Source: an uncultured Pelagibacteraceae bacterium
GTDB taxonomy: Bacteria > Pseudomonadota > Alphaproteobacteria > Pelagibacterales > Pelagibacteraceae
Assembly: GCA_902559635.1 (NCBI GenBank)
Contig: CACEIY010000001.1
Coordinates: forward strand, 1 to 64,000
Direction: 5' to 3'
Length of the DNA stretch: 64,000 nucleotides
The translations under genes and the position numbers were made by a program. Below are positions 1 through 9,370 of this stretch, in pieces (positions within the stretch are counted from its first letter, which is position 1; each line of letters starts with the position of its first letter). The notes under the pieces were generated by a model. It saw only the letters and a list, made by a program, of their open reading frames with translations. It was not told the DNA's origin and did not search any database.

Positions 1-370
1 TAATTAAGACATTATCATCTTGAAAAATATTTAAGTTATTTGCATAAAAATGTGGCTTTGGTAAAATAGCATAGGAAATATCATCTATAAAATTAACTTT
101 TAAATTGTATTTATCTTTTATTTGATTTTGTAATTTTATTTTAACTAAACTTTTATCATAAAAAGAAGGTATTAAAAAATAGCTTAAAACTATTATCATC
201 AATGAGCCAAAAGCTAAAATAACTATATTATTAACCTTTTTAGTTCTTGCACTTTTCTTTTTATAATCTTTTATAAAATTGTGTAAATTACTAAAAAAAC
301 TTTCTATTAATTTATTTATTGATAATAGTAATTTGTTAAATTTTTTTTTTGTAAAATTTATATTTAACAT
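1..370 (-). CDS. AsmA-like inner-membrane protein, 5' portion (gene runs off the left edge)
   Basis: This gene is not in the ORF track because it has no stop inside the window. Reading the minus strand from the ATG at 370 gives 123 open codons. The first ~50 residues are basic and cytoplasmic-looking, followed by one hydrophobic segment (NNIVILAFGSLMIIVLSYFL) at about residues 45-65. Then comes a stretch resembling the conserved start of AsmA-type proteins: IKLQNQIKDKYNLKVNF followed by ISYAILPKPHFYANNL. AsmA-family proteins are inner-membrane-anchored, mostly periplasmic proteins linked to outer-membrane lipid or protein homeostasis. The gene is divergent from uvrD with only 29 bp between the start codons. 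The family call rests on the N-terminus only. Confidence 0.7.
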   Translation of the reverse strand, partial: MLNINFTKKKFNKLLLSINKLIESFFSNLHNFIKDYKKKSARTKKVNNIVILAFGSLMIIVLSYFLIPSFYDKSLVKIKLQNQIKDKYNLKVNFIDDISYAILPKPHFYANNLNIFQDDNVLI

Positions 371-399
371 TTGTGCAGATTTATAAATTAATAATTTAA

Positions 400-2436
400 A
401 TGGTAAACTCTGATTATCTAAAAAATTTAAATGAAGCTCAAAAAGATGCTGTAATGCATCTAGAAGGTCCACTTTTAATAGTTGCAGGCGCTGGATCAGG
501 AAAAACTAAGGTTTTAACCTCTAGAATTGCCAATATTATTAAAAAGAAAAAAGCGTTTCCTAACCAAATTTTGGCTGTAACTTTTACAAATAAGGCTGCA
601 AAAGAAATGCAAAACAGAGTTAGTAAAATTTTAGGCTCAACAGCTGTAGGGCTTTCTTGGCTAGGAACATTTCATTCTATTTGTGCAAAGTTACTAAGAA
701 AGCATGCGCCTGCTGTTAATCTAAACTCAAACTTTACAATCATAGATACTGATGATCAAATAAGACTTATCAAAAATATTTGTAAAGCTGAAAATATTGA
801 TGTCAAACAATTGTCTCCAAAATTTATATTAGCAATAATAGATCGATGGAAGAATAAAGGATATTATCCAACAGAAGTTATAATTAATAAAAAAGATATT
901 TATGAGAAAACAATCCTGCCTCTTTATAAAATATATCAACAAAAATTAACAGATTTAAATTCCTGTGACTTTGGAGATCTTATTTTACATACTGTAAAAA
1001 TTTTAGAATATAATTTAGATATAAGAGAAATTTATTCAAAAAATTTTAAATATATTCTTGTAGATGAATATCAAGATACAAACTTTATTCAAAGTAAGTG
1101 GTTAAATCTATTATCTGAAAAAAATAAAAATATTTGTTGTGTTGGTGATGACGACCAATCAATTTATAGTTGGCGAGGTGCTGAAATTAAAAACTTTCTA
1201 GAATTTGATCAAGTTTATAAAAATACAAAAGTAATTAGACTTGAACAAAATTATAGATCTTCACAAAATATATTGTCTGTAGCTTCTAATCTTATTGCAA
1301 ATAATCAAAATAGAGTTGGAAAAACTTTGATTACAACTATGGAAGAAGGAGATTTAGTTCAATTAAACTGTTTTAAAAATGGTAAAGATGAGGCGATAGG
1401 TGTTTCAGACGAAATAGAAAAAAAAATAAAAAAAAAATTTTCTTATAATAATATTGCAATTCTTGTAAGAGCTATCTTTCAAACAAGAGAGTTTGAAGAA
1501 AGATTTCTTAAAATTGGAATGCCTTACAGAATCTTAGGAGGAACCAAATTTTATGAAAGAGCAGAAGTTAAAGATTGTGTTGCTTACTTAAGATTAATTC
1601 ATCAAGAAAAAGACGATTTAGCATTTGAAAGAATTGTGAATAATCCGAAACGATCTATAGGAGAAAGTACTCTTAAAAATATCCATGAATTTGCAAAAGA
1701 AAATAATTTTAATTTGGAAAGAGCATCAGTAAAAATGCTTGAAAAAAATTTGATTAAACCCAAAACTAAAATTGGTCTTAGTTTGTTTATTAATTCATTA
1801 AATAAATGGAGATATGATTTAAATGTTAAAAAATCTACTCATGTAAAATTGTTACAAATTGTGCTAGATGAATCGGGATATTCTGCAATGCTAAAAAATA
1901 AAAAAGATTTAGATAATCAAAATAGATTAGAAAATATCAAAGAATTACTCAATGCAATGAAAGAATTTGATAACTTAGAAAGTTTTTTAGAACATGTTTC
2001 TCTAGCAACTTCTGTGGATCAAGAATGGGATGGAGAAAAAATTAATATGATGACAATGCATTCTGCTAAAGGTTTAGAGTTTGACGTAGTTTTTTTACCT
2101 GGCTGGGAAGAAGGATTGTTTCCACATCAAAAATCTATTGAGGAAAAAGGACAAAAAGGATTAGAGGAGGAAAGACGACTAGCTTATGTAGGAATTACTA
2201 GAGCTAAAAAAAAGGCTATAATATCATTCTCAATGAATAGATTTTACCAAGGAGATTGGATAGATAGTATGGCTTCTAGATTTATAGAAGAATTGCCTGA
2301 AAAAAATTTAGAAAAAAATTCATTTTTTGATGAAGAAATTAATGATGTAGATGATTTTGATTTTAATCAAGATTTTGAAAGTGAGGAAGGGGCTAGAAGT
2401 CCTGGATGGATAAGATATCAGAAACGAATAAAATAA
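400..2436 (+). CDS. uvrD: ATP-dependent DNA helicase, UvrD/PcrA type
   Basis: Superfamily 1A 3'-5' DNA helicase that unwinds DNA in nucleotide excision and mismatch repair. Visible motifs in order: Q-motif region LNEAQKDAV (residues ~10-18), Walker A GAGSGKT (30-36), motif II VDEYQDTN, motif III GDDDQSIYSWRGA, motif IV QNYRSS, and C-terminal motifs TMHSAKGLEFD and VGITRAKK. At 678 aa it is slightly shorter than E. coli UvrD (720 aa) and ends in a short acidic tail. The ATG at 400 is the natural start. It is followed by pepP after one base, so the two are probably co-transcribed. PcrA or Rep naming is possible, but UvrD fits because uvrB and uvrC are also in the window. Confidence 0.96.
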   Translation: MVNSDYLKNLNEAQKDAVMHLEGPLLIVAGAGSGKTKVLTSRIANIIKKKKAFPNQILAVTFTNKAAKEMQNRVSKILGSTAVGLSWLGTFHSICAKLLRKHAPAVNLNSNFTIIDTDDQIRLIKNICKAENIDVKQLSPKFILAIIDRWKNKGYYPTEVIINKKDIYEKTILPLYKIYQQKLTDLNSCDFGDLILHTVKILEYNLDIREIYSKNFKYILVDEYQDTNFIQSKWLNLLSEKNKNICCVGDDDQSIYSWRGAEIKNFLEFDQVYKNTKVIRLEQNYRSSQNILSVASNLIANNQNRVGKTLITTMEEGDLVQLNCFKNGKDEAIGVSDEIEKKIKKKFSYNNIAILVRAIFQTREFEERFLKIGMPYRILGGTKFYERAEVKDCVAYLRLIHQEKDDLAFERIVNNPKRSIGESTLKNIHEFAKENNFNLERASVKMLEKNLIKPKTKIGLSLFINSLNKWRYDLNVKKSTHVKLLQIVLDESGYSAMLKNKKDLDNQNRLENIKELLNAMKEFDNLESFLEHVSLATSVDQEWDGEKINMMTMHSAKGLEFDVVFLPGWEEGLFPHQKSIEEKGQKGLEEERRLAYVGITRAKKKAIISFSMNRFYQGDWIDSMASRFIEELPEKNLEKNSFFDEEINDVDDFDFNQDFESEEGARSPGWIRYQKRIK

Positions 2437-2437
2437 A

Positions 2438-4132
2438 GTGATTAAAAAAATTCAAACTTTAAGAAGTAAATTTAAAAAATATAATATTGATGGATATATT
2501 GTTCCTAAAAATGATGATTATTTTACAGAATACTCAAAAATTAACCGATTAAAAATTATATCAAATTTTAGTGGATCAGCAGGGCTTGCCATTATTTTAA
2601 AAAAGAAAAATTATTTATTCACTGATGGTAGATATACTATTCAAAGTCAAATCGAGTCTGGAAAAAATTTTCAAATATTAAGTTTTGAAAAATTAAATAA
2701 TTGTAATTTATTTAAAAATCTTAAATTAGGCATTGATCCAAAACTTTTTACTTATCAACAAATTAAAAAGTTTTTTTTAAAAAATAATAAAGTTGAATTT
2801 ATAAAAGAAAATTTGATCGATGAAATTCAAAAACAAAAAATAGATGACTCATTTCCGTTCTTTTTGTTAAAGAAAAATATAGTTGGAGAAAGTACTAATT
2901 CCAAACTAGATAAAATTTCAAAATATCTTAAAAAAAATAAATCAGATTATATTTTTATAAGTGCCCCAGAAAATGTGGCATGGATTTTAAATATAAGAGG
3001 TGGAGATGGACCCAATAGTCCTGTGCCTAATTCTAGGCTGATAATAAGTAAAACAAAAAAAATCTTTTTAATTAGTAAATTTAAGAAATGTAAAAAACTT
3101 TTTAGAAAAAAAGTTATAAAATCAAATGAATTTATAGATACTAAGGAATTTCCAAAAAGAATTTTAAATCTTAAAGGTAAAAATTTTATTATTGATAGAA
3201 ACTCCTGCTCAATTTTTTATGAAGATATTATTAAGTCTAAATTCAAAATTATAAAGGGAGAGGATCCAACCTATCTTTTAAAAGCAATTAAAAATAAAAC
3301 TGAAATTAATAATATGAAAAAAGCTCATATATTAGATGGTGCAGCTTTAACAAAATTCATTTATTGGATAAAAAATATCAATAAAAAACAAATAACAGAA
3401 GTAGAGGCACAAAATAAATTAGAAAAATTTAGATCAAGGAGTAAAAACTTTCTATATCCTAGCTTTGATACAATTGCTGGTTCAGGAAAAAATGGAGCTA
3501 TAGTTCATTATCGTGCAAAAAAAGAGAATTGCAGAATCATAAAAAATAAAGATATTTTTTTATGTGATTCAGGAGGCCAATATAAATACGGTACAACAGA
3601 TGTGACTAGAACAATTTGTTTTTCTAAACCAAGTCAAAATATTAAAGATATTTTTACAAAAGTTTTAAAAGGTCATATTGCTGTAGCTACTACTAATATA
3701 AATAAAGATAATATTGGCAAAAAAATTGATAAAAGAGCTAGAAAATTTCTTAAACAGAGTAATTTAGATTATAATCATGGAACAGGCCATGGAGTAGGAT
3801 TTTTTCTAAATGTTCATGAAGGGCCTCAATCAATTTCAAAAATAAATAAAGTCAAAATAAAAGAAGGTATGATTTTAAGCAATGAACCAGGATATTATAA
3901 AAAAAATAAATTTGGTATTCGAATTGAAAACTTAGTTTATGTCAAAAAAACAAAAAAAAAGATTTTTTTTGAAAATTTAACTTTAGCTCCAATTGAAAAA
4001 GATTTAATCAATTTTAAACTCTTAAATTCATCAGAAAAAAATTACTTATTTAAATATCATCTTAATGTTTATTCAAAAATTTCAAAATATTTGAACTTTA
4101 AAGAAAAAAAATGGCTAACTAGCTTTATTTAA
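2438..4132 (+). CDS. pepP: M24-family Xaa-Pro aminopeptidase
   Basis: Metallopeptidase that removes an N-terminal residue preceding proline. The N-terminal half holds two creatinase-like domains (IVPKNDDYF near the start; FTDGRYTIQ). The C-terminal pita-bread domain shows the metal-binding motifs: LCDSGGQY and GTTDVTRT (two aspartates), HGTGHGVG (His), LSNEPGYY (Glu) and FGIRIENL (Glu). Length 564 aa matches the long three-domain aminopeptidase P form. The start is GTG at 2438, one base after the uvrD stop; no better in-frame ATG is nearby. The 3' end overlaps the convergent ligA by 18 bp. Confidence 0.93.
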   Translation: MIKKIQTLRSKFKKYNIDGYIVPKNDDYFTEYSKINRLKIISNFSGSAGLAIILKKKNYLFTDGRYTIQSQIESGKNFQILSFEKLNNCNLFKNLKLGIDPKLFTYQQIKKFFLKNNKVEFIKENLIDEIQKQKIDDSFPFFLLKKNIVGESTNSKLDKISKYLKKNKSDYIFISAPENVAWILNIRGGDGPNSPVPNSRLIISKTKKIFLISKFKKCKKLFRKKVIKSNEFIDTKEFPKRILNLKGKNFIIDRNSCSIFYEDIIKSKFKIIKGEDPTYLLKAIKNKTEINNMKKAHILDGAALTKFIYWIKNINKKQITEVEAQNKLEKFRSRSKNFLYPSFDTIAGSGKNGAIVHYRAKKENCRIIKNKDIFLCDSGGQYKYGTTDVTRTICFSKPSQNIKDIFTKVLKGHIAVATTNINKDNIGKKIDKRARKFLKQSNLDYNHGTGHGVGFFLNVHEGPQSISKINKVKIKEGMILSNEPGYYKKNKFGIRIENLVYVKKTKKKIFFENLTLAPIEKDLINFKLLNSSEKNYLFKYHLNVYSKISKYLNFKEKKWLTSFI

Positions 4133-6145
4133 CATTTTAAAAAATTGAACTTGATCTATAATTTGAATTTTGAGTTTTTTTGCATCTTCAACTTTTCTTT
4201 TAGTCGGTTTGTCTCCAATAATTAAATAATTTAGTTTTTTTGAAACACTGCTTACTGTAGTTCCAGAATTTTCTTCAATTAATGATTTAACTTCAGCTCT
4301 GCTAACTCCATTTAATTTCCCTGTAACTAAAAATGTTTTATCTTTTAGTAAACCATTCTTTTTTTCAGATACTGCATTATTTATTGTTAAAATTTTTTCT
4401 AATTCGATTAAAACTTTTAAATTCATTTCATTAGAAAAAAAAATTTTTAATGAATTGACCTGAGTTTCCCCTATACCATCAATATTTATTAAATCTTTAT
4501 ATCTATTATTTTTAGATAGATTTTTAAATTTTGAAAATGATCCAAAATATTTTGATAAAAGCTTAGCATTCTCTAATCCTATATGTCTAATTCCTAATGA
4601 ATAGATAAATCTTTCTAAAGAAATATTTTTCTTGTCATTTATTGAGTATTTCAAATTTTTAACCGATAAATTTCCCCAGCCTTCTAATTTTTCAATTTTT
4701 TTATAATCTAATTTAAAAATATCTTGAGGAAATTTAATTAAATTTAATTTCCAAAAACTCTCAACAATTTTTTTACCAAATCCATCTATATTAAAAGCTT
4801 CTTTTGATACAAAATGTTTTAATTTTTCAACAGAAATCTTTTCACAATAATATCCTTCACTTGAACATCTTCTAACTGCATCATTTTTTTTTGTGATAGA
4901 ATTAAATTCTTTAATTGTTTTTGATCCACATGAAGGACATTTATTTGGAAAGATAAATTTTAAACTGTCTTTTGGTCTTTTTTTTATATCTACAGAAAGA
5001 ATATGAGGTATTACGTCTCCAGCTCTCTCTACCGTTACTGTGTCTCCTATTCTAATATCTTTTCGATTTATTTCATCTTCATTATGTAATGTTGCATTTG
5101 ATACCAATACTCCACCAATATTAATTGGTTTAACTTTTGCTACAGGTGTTAAAGCTCCAGTTCTTCCAATTTGTATATCAATATCTAAAATTTCAGAAAT
5201 TGCTTTATTTGATGAAAATTTGTGTGCTATAGCCCACCTTGGAGCATTACCAACATAACCTAATCTCTTTTGCAAAACAAAGTCATTTATTTTGTAAACA
5301 ATTCCATCTATGTCAAAGTCTAAATCAGCTCTTTGTTTTTCAATTTCATTATAATTTTTAATTAAATTTTTTATTCCAGTAACTAATCTGTTCAATGGGT
5401 TAGTTTTAAATCCCCATTCACTTAATTTTTTAAGGTACTCAAATTGGTTATCTATTTTTAAACCTTTTTCAAAACCGAAAGTATAAGCAATAAATTTTAA
5501 GGGTATTTTTTTTGTATCTTCTGGATTTTTTTGTCTCAATGAACCTGAAGCTGCATTTCTTGGATTAGCAAACTTTTCCCTCAATTTATTAAAATCACTA
5601 TTTCGTATAAAAACTTCTCCTCTAATGTCAATTTCTTCAGGAAAATCTTTTGCAAAAATAATTTTAGGAATATCTTTTATTGTTGCAAGGTTAGAGGTTA
5701 TATCCTCTCCTTCTTTACCGTCTCCTCTGGATAATCCACTTATTAATTTTCCTTTTTTATAAGATAAAGATGCAGAAATACCATCTATTTTTGGTTCAGC
5801 TGTATACGAAATATTTGAATTTATATTTTGAGAAAGAAAATTTAGTATTTTTTTTTCAAAATTTAAAAGATCTTCTTCACTAAAAGCATTAGCTAGAGAA
5901 AGCATAGGAATTCTGTGTAAAGCTTTTTTAAAATTTTTTGAAGGCTTATAACCAGTTTTTTTTGTAGGAGAATCTTTAGACTTTAGATATGTATATTTTT
6001 TTTCTAAATTTATAATATCTTTTTTAAGATCATCATATTCTGAATCTGTGATTTCAGAAACGTTATCGTTATAATATTTTTTATTGTAATAATTTATAGA
6101 TTTTATTTTTTTTTTATATTTTTTTTCGATTAAATCTTTATTCAT
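4115..6145 (-). CDS. ligA: NAD+-dependent DNA ligase
   Basis: Seals nicks in replication and repair, using NAD+ to adenylate an active-site lysine. The catalytic lysine is in AEPKIDG (about residue 119). It is followed by the nucleotidyltransferase and OB regions (GRTGALTPVAKV), a four-cysteine zinc finger (CPSCGS ... RRCSSEGYYC), helix-hairpin-helix repeats, and a C-terminal BRCT domain (FLVTGKLNGVSRAEV). About 676 aa is normal. The ORF track starts at a TTG (6154) overlapping the bamD stop as TTGA. I prefer the ATG at 6145, 5 bp after that stop, but ddl nearby shows that TTGA starts are used here. In many alphaproteobacteria recN sits between bamD and ligA; it is absent here. Confidence 0.96.
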   Translation of the reverse strand: MNKDLIEKKYKKKIKSINYYNKKYYNDNVSEITDSEYDDLKKDIINLEKKYTYLKSKDSPTKKTGYKPSKNFKKALHRIPMLSLANAFSEEDLLNFEKKILNFLSQNINSNISYTAEPKIDGISASLSYKKGKLISGLSRGDGKEGEDITSNLATIKDIPKIIFAKDFPEEIDIRGEVFIRNSDFNKLREKFANPRNAASGSLRQKNPEDTKKIPLKFIAYTFGFEKGLKIDNQFEYLKKLSEWGFKTNPLNRLVTGIKNLIKNYNEIEKQRADLDFDIDGIVYKINDFVLQKRLGYVGNAPRWAIAHKFSSNKAISEILDIDIQIGRTGALTPVAKVKPINIGGVLVSNATLHNEDEINRKDIRIGDTVTVERAGDVIPHILSVDIKKRPKDSLKFIFPNKCPSCGSKTIKEFNSITKKNDAVRRCSSEGYYCEKISVEKLKHFVSKEAFNIDGFGKKIVESFWKLNLIKFPQDIFKLDYKKIEKLEGWGNLSVKNLKYSINDKKNISLERFIYSLGIRHIGLENAKLLSKYFGSFSKFKNLSKNNRYKDLINIDGIGETQVNSLKIFFSNEMNLKVLIELEKILTINNAVSEKKNGLLKDKTFLVTGKLNGVSRAEVKSLIEENSGTTVSSVSKKLNYLIIGDKPTKRKVEDAKKLKIQIIDQVQFFKMLNKAS

Positions 6146-6150
6146 CTTAA

Positions 6151-6981
6151 TCAAAAAAGTTTTTTGAATTTGTCTAAAACACTAGTTTTATCTTTAGTTG
6201 GCTTTTGTATTTTAGATGAGTAATCTTTATTAAAAACTTTATAAGATTTTTTATACCATTCGCTTGATAAATAATTGTACCCTAAAACATTTGCATATTT
6301 TTGAGACTCTTCAATTAAACCCAATTTATAATTGATCTCTACCAATCTATGTAATGCTTCTTCAACAAAAACAGTTTGGTTATAATTATCAATTATAATC
6401 TTAAACCTATTAATAGCAGCTATCCATTTTCCTTTTTTAATATAATGTCTTCCTAAATACATTTCTTTAGAAGCTAAAATATCTTCAATTAAACCCAATT
6501 TAAATTTTGCATCCAAAGCAAATTCTGTGTCTGGATAATTTTGAACTATAAAATTAAATTGATCTTTAGCTTTTAATAATGGTGCAGAATCTCTTTTTTC
6601 ATCTTCGATAGTCTCATAGTAACACATAGCTATTAGATAATTTACGTAAGCTATATTTTCGTCTGTTGGATAAGTTTTTAAAAACCTATCTAAATTATAT
6701 AATGCTTCAGAATAATAATTTTGCATATAATATGAATATGAAGCCATTAACGCTGACTTAGGAGCCCAAACAGATTGAGGGAATAAAAGTTCAGCTTCTA
6801 AAAATTTTTTAGCTGCAAAATATGGGTCTCCTTCATCTAAAGCTTTATAAGCCTCTTTATAAGCTGAAACCATTTCTAGATCTTGTCTTGTTTCTTTAAT
6901 AACAGAAATTTCTTTTTCTTCTTTAGAACAAGCAACTATAAAAAATAAAAAAATAGAAAGTATAATATTTAATTTTTTCAT
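6151..6981 (-). CDS. bamD: Outer-membrane protein assembly factor BamD (lipoprotein)
   Basis: BamD (YfiO/ComL) is the essential lipoprotein partner of BamA in inserting beta-barrel proteins into the outer membrane. The N-terminus is a lipoprotein signal peptide with lipobox IVAC, so the mature protein begins at about Cys-18. The rest is TPR-like helices: AYKALDEGDPYFAAKKFLEAE, then SALMASYSYYMQNYYSEA, then LIAMCYYET. At 276 aa it is a little longer than E. coli BamD (245 aa). It lies downstream of lpxC, as in other alphaproteobacteria, so outer-membrane synthesis genes trail the division cluster. Confidence 0.93.
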   Translation of the reverse strand: MKKLNIILSIFLFFIVACSKEEKEISVIKETRQDLEMVSAYKEAYKALDEGDPYFAAKKFLEAELLFPQSVWAPKSALMASYSYYMQNYYSEALYNLDRFLKTYPTDENIAYVNYLIAMCYYETIEDEKRDSAPLLKAKDQFNFIVQNYPDTEFALDAKFKLGLIEDILASKEMYLGRHYIKKGKWIAAINRFKIIIDNYNQTVFVEEALHRLVEINYKLGLIEESQKYANVLGYNYLSSEWYKKSYKVFNKDYSSKIQKPTKDKTSVLDKFKKLF

Positions 6982-7019
6982 AAATTTTTAAATGAACTAA
7001 TTATAAAGGTAAAAAAAAA

Positions 7020-7940
7020 TTATGCTATAGATCTTAGCAAAGATCTATTAATAAGTGTGTGCGGTAAATTTCTTTCTTGAATTTCGATTACAGAGAAGTT
7101 TTCTTTGTTTTCAAAAACTTTTTTCATTAACTGATTAGTAAGATAATGACCACCTTGAGAACATTTTATACTCGCTATCATCCTATAGCCACAAGTATAA
7201 AGATCTCCAATACAATCTAAAATTTTATGATTTACAAATTCTTTTGAATTTCTTAAACCACCTTCATTTAATATTTCATTATCTTTTACTACTATTGCAT
7301 TATCTAAACTTCCACCTTTAGCTAATCCATTTTTTTTTATAACTTCTATATCTTCAAAAAGACAGAAAGTTCTAGAATTAAAAACATCATCTAGATCATC
7401 TTCATAAACATTTATTTTATTTTTTTGATTTCCAATAATGGAATTTTTATATTTCAATTCAAAATCAATATCTAAACTTAACTTTGTAGGTTCAATTGAA
7501 ATAAACCTGTCACTTTTTTCGACTTTAACTTTTTTATTAATCTTGATTATTTTAATTGGTTTATTACTCATAGAAAAACCTGAAACTAAAATTTTTTTAA
7601 TAAAATCATGAGCAGATCCATCTAAAATTGGCACTTCTTCATTATCAATTTCGATAATAGCATTGTCTATTCCCAACCCAAACAAAGCACCCATTAAATG
7701 TTCAATAGTAGAAACTTTAACTCCATGTTCATTAGAAATTGTAGTGTTTAATGAAGTATTACTAACATTGCTAAAATTTGGATAAACTAAATTGTTTATT
7801 TTTAAATCTACTCTTTTAAAAACTATTCCTGTATCTGGTTCAGAACTTTTAATACAAAGATTAACTATTTTTCCATTATGTAAGCCTACACCTTTAAATT
7901 TTACATCATTTTTTATAGTTTTTTGATTGAGTAAAGACAT
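7020..7940 (-). CDS. lpxC: UDP-3-O-acyl-N-acetylglucosamine deacetylase (lipid A synthesis)
   Basis: Zinc amidase for the committed step of lipid A synthesis, so the organism makes a lipopolysaccharide-type outer leaflet. Zinc ligands are visible: STIEHLMGAL (Glu-80/His-81) and NHKILDCIGDLY (His-238, Asp-242). The catalytic His-265 lies in QGGHYLTN. At 306 aa the length is typical. The start is ATG at 7940. About 64 bp separate it from the upstream FtsA-like gene. In most proteobacteria ftsZ lies immediately upstream of lpxC; here it does not. Confidence 0.97.
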   Translation of the reverse strand: MSLLNQKTIKNDVKFKGVGLHNGKIVNLCIKSSEPDTGIVFKRVDLKINNLVYPNFSNVSNTSLNTTISNEHGVKVSTIEHLMGALFGLGIDNAIIEIDNEEVPILDGSAHDFIKKILVSGFSMSNKPIKIIKINKKVKVEKSDRFISIEPTKLSLDIDFELKYKNSIIGNQKNKINVYEDDLDDVFNSRTFCLFEDIEVIKKNGLAKGGSLDNAIVVKDNEILNEGGLRNSKEFVNHKILDCIGDLYTCGYRMIASIKCSQGGHYLTNQLMKKVFENKENFSVIEIQERNLPHTLINRSLLRSIA

Positions 7941-8004
7941 AAGAGTTTTTTAATACCTAGAGTAAAAAAACAAAAAACAACAAATGTTACGAGAAAATAC
8001 AGTT

Positions 8005-8706
8005 TTAATTAAAAAAACTAAAAAACTTCTCAAAAAAGCTTATATTTTTGGTATTTTTATTTGAAAAGAAAATTTCATTTTGATTCAAGCCATTTAAAAC
8101 TTTATGAGCAATAATTAAATTTTTTCTATCACTAAAATCTTCAAATTCTTTTAAGTATGCAAAGCAAATAATATTTCTAACCATTATTTGATATTTGGAC
8201 AAAATATCTTTCAAGTTTTGAACTATACTTTTATTTAAACAAATAAATTTTACTTCTAAACAAATTTTGTCATAATTATTAATTTCAATTAACTGTGAAT
8301 AACTTTTTCCATCAACTATAAATTTATTTATAACCATGTGTGTTACTTCAAAATTTCCTATGGTATTTTTAAACTGACTCTTTAATTCAACTAATAAACT
8401 ATTTAATCTATTTAGATTAAATTTCATTCCGTCAAAAGAATATTTCATTGATAAATTCACAAATAAAAAATCGTTATGATCAATAACTAAGTGAATATCC
8501 TTAACATAGTTATTTAAATTTTTTTCAATATCAAAAATATGATTTTTTAAAAATTGATCTAACAGATCAAAGTTTTCATTAGTTGATGAGTCGTCAATTA
8601 AATTTTTTTTTGAGAAATAAATTTCATTATTTGTATCAATTGCTTCAAATTTAATATTGTTTGGTCCTATAAATAAAAAAAATTTATAATCTTTTAATTT
8701 AATCAT
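8005..8706 (-). CDS. Short FtsA-like protein in the ftsA position (SHS2-like region plus amphipathic tail, no ATPase core)
   Basis: A 233-aa protein with no close family I can name, in the exact slot of ftsA between ftsQ and lpxC. FtsA is normally about 410-440 aa. Residues 8-25 (FFLFIGPNNIKFEAID) look like the first beta-hairpin of an FtsA/actin fold, but the phosphate-1 DIGT motif has become FIGP. Residues ~68-185 contain alternating strands and helices ending in ICLEVKFICLNKSIVQNLKDIL, which resembles the end of the FtsA SHS2 (1C) subdomain, where FtsA reads VHLITC then a helix. The second ATPase half (DIGGGTTD-type loop, 2A/2B) is missing. The C-terminus NISFFEKFFSFFN could be a membrane-binding amphipathic helix like that ending FtsA. 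It overlaps ftsQ by 8 bp (ATGATTAA). The FtsA assignment is inference; the absence of ATPase motifs is directly visible. Confidence 0.6.
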   Translation of the reverse strand: MIKLKDYKFFLFIGPNNIKFEAIDTNNEIYFSKKNLIDDSSTNENFDLLDQFLKNHIFDIEKNLNNYVKDIHLVIDHNDFLFVNLSMKYSFDGMKFNLNRLNSLLVELKSQFKNTIGNFEVTHMVINKFIVDGKSYSQLIEINNYDKICLEVKFICLNKSIVQNLKDILSKYQIMVRNIICFAYLKEFEDFSDRKNLIIAHKVLNGLNQNEIFFSNKNTKNISFFEKFFSFFN

Positions 8707-9370
8707 TTAAAATAACTTGATCAGTTTGTCTTAAATCTATTATTTTTTTATTTTTAAATTCTTCATAAATTATAATTTTAGATAAATTATTCAAAGATTT
8801 TTCTATTTGATTTAAAGGTAACTTAATAATCAATCCATCTTTGGTTTCAATGTCCCACCTTTTAGATTTAAAAAAATACAAATTCTTAATTTGATCAAAA
8901 TTAAACTCTGAATCATTTATATAAGTCTTTAACTTTAAAAAATCATCAGGTTCTACATTACCAAAAATAAAAGGTAAACTTTCTACTGAATTTTTTGTTA
9001 AAATTAAGTTTCCATTAGATCCTATATAATAATTCTGATTATTCTTCTTAGTGATAGCTAAAAAATTTGTTTTTTTAATAAATATTTTTAATTCCGAAGG
9101 ATAATTTTTAAATACAGACAATTCTTCAACTGTTTTATTTGCAAAAATTTTTTTTGAAATTTCAGTTTTATCTAAAAATATAAGACTTTCTTTTTTTAAA
9201 AAATTAAAATCTTTTTCAAATTTTTTTTTTTCAAGATTGTTTAATCCTGAAACATTCAAAGTAATTATTTTTAAAAAGTTTAAGTTTAATAAATTTATAT
9301 TATTTACTGTTACCAATATTAAAAAGAGAAATAAGTAAATTATAATCTTTTTACTTATTTGTTGATGCAT
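8699..9370 (-). CDS. ftsQ: Cell division protein FtsQ
   Basis: Bitopic divisome protein linking the Z-ring to the septal synthase. One N-terminal membrane helix (residues ~10-27, IIIYLFLFLILVTVNNINLL) is followed by a POTRA-like domain (ITLNVSGLNNLEKKKFEK) and a beta domain (AITKKNNQNYYIGSNGNLI). At 223 aa it is shorter than E. coli FtsQ (276 aa) with only a short cytoplasmic tail. The family is poorly conserved, so position between ddl and the FtsA-like gene carries much weight. It starts 20 bp inside ddl. Confidence 0.88.
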   Translation of the reverse strand: MHQQISKKIIIYLFLFLILVTVNNINLLNLNFLKIITLNVSGLNNLEKKKFEKDFNFLKKESLIFLDKTEISKKIFANKTVEELSVFKNYPSELKIFIKKTNFLAITKKNNQNYYIGSNGNLILTKNSVESLPFIFGNVEPDDFLKLKTYINDSEFNFDQIKNLYFFKSKRWDIETKDGLIIKLPLNQIEKSLNNLSKIIIYEEFKNKKIIDLRQTDQVILND

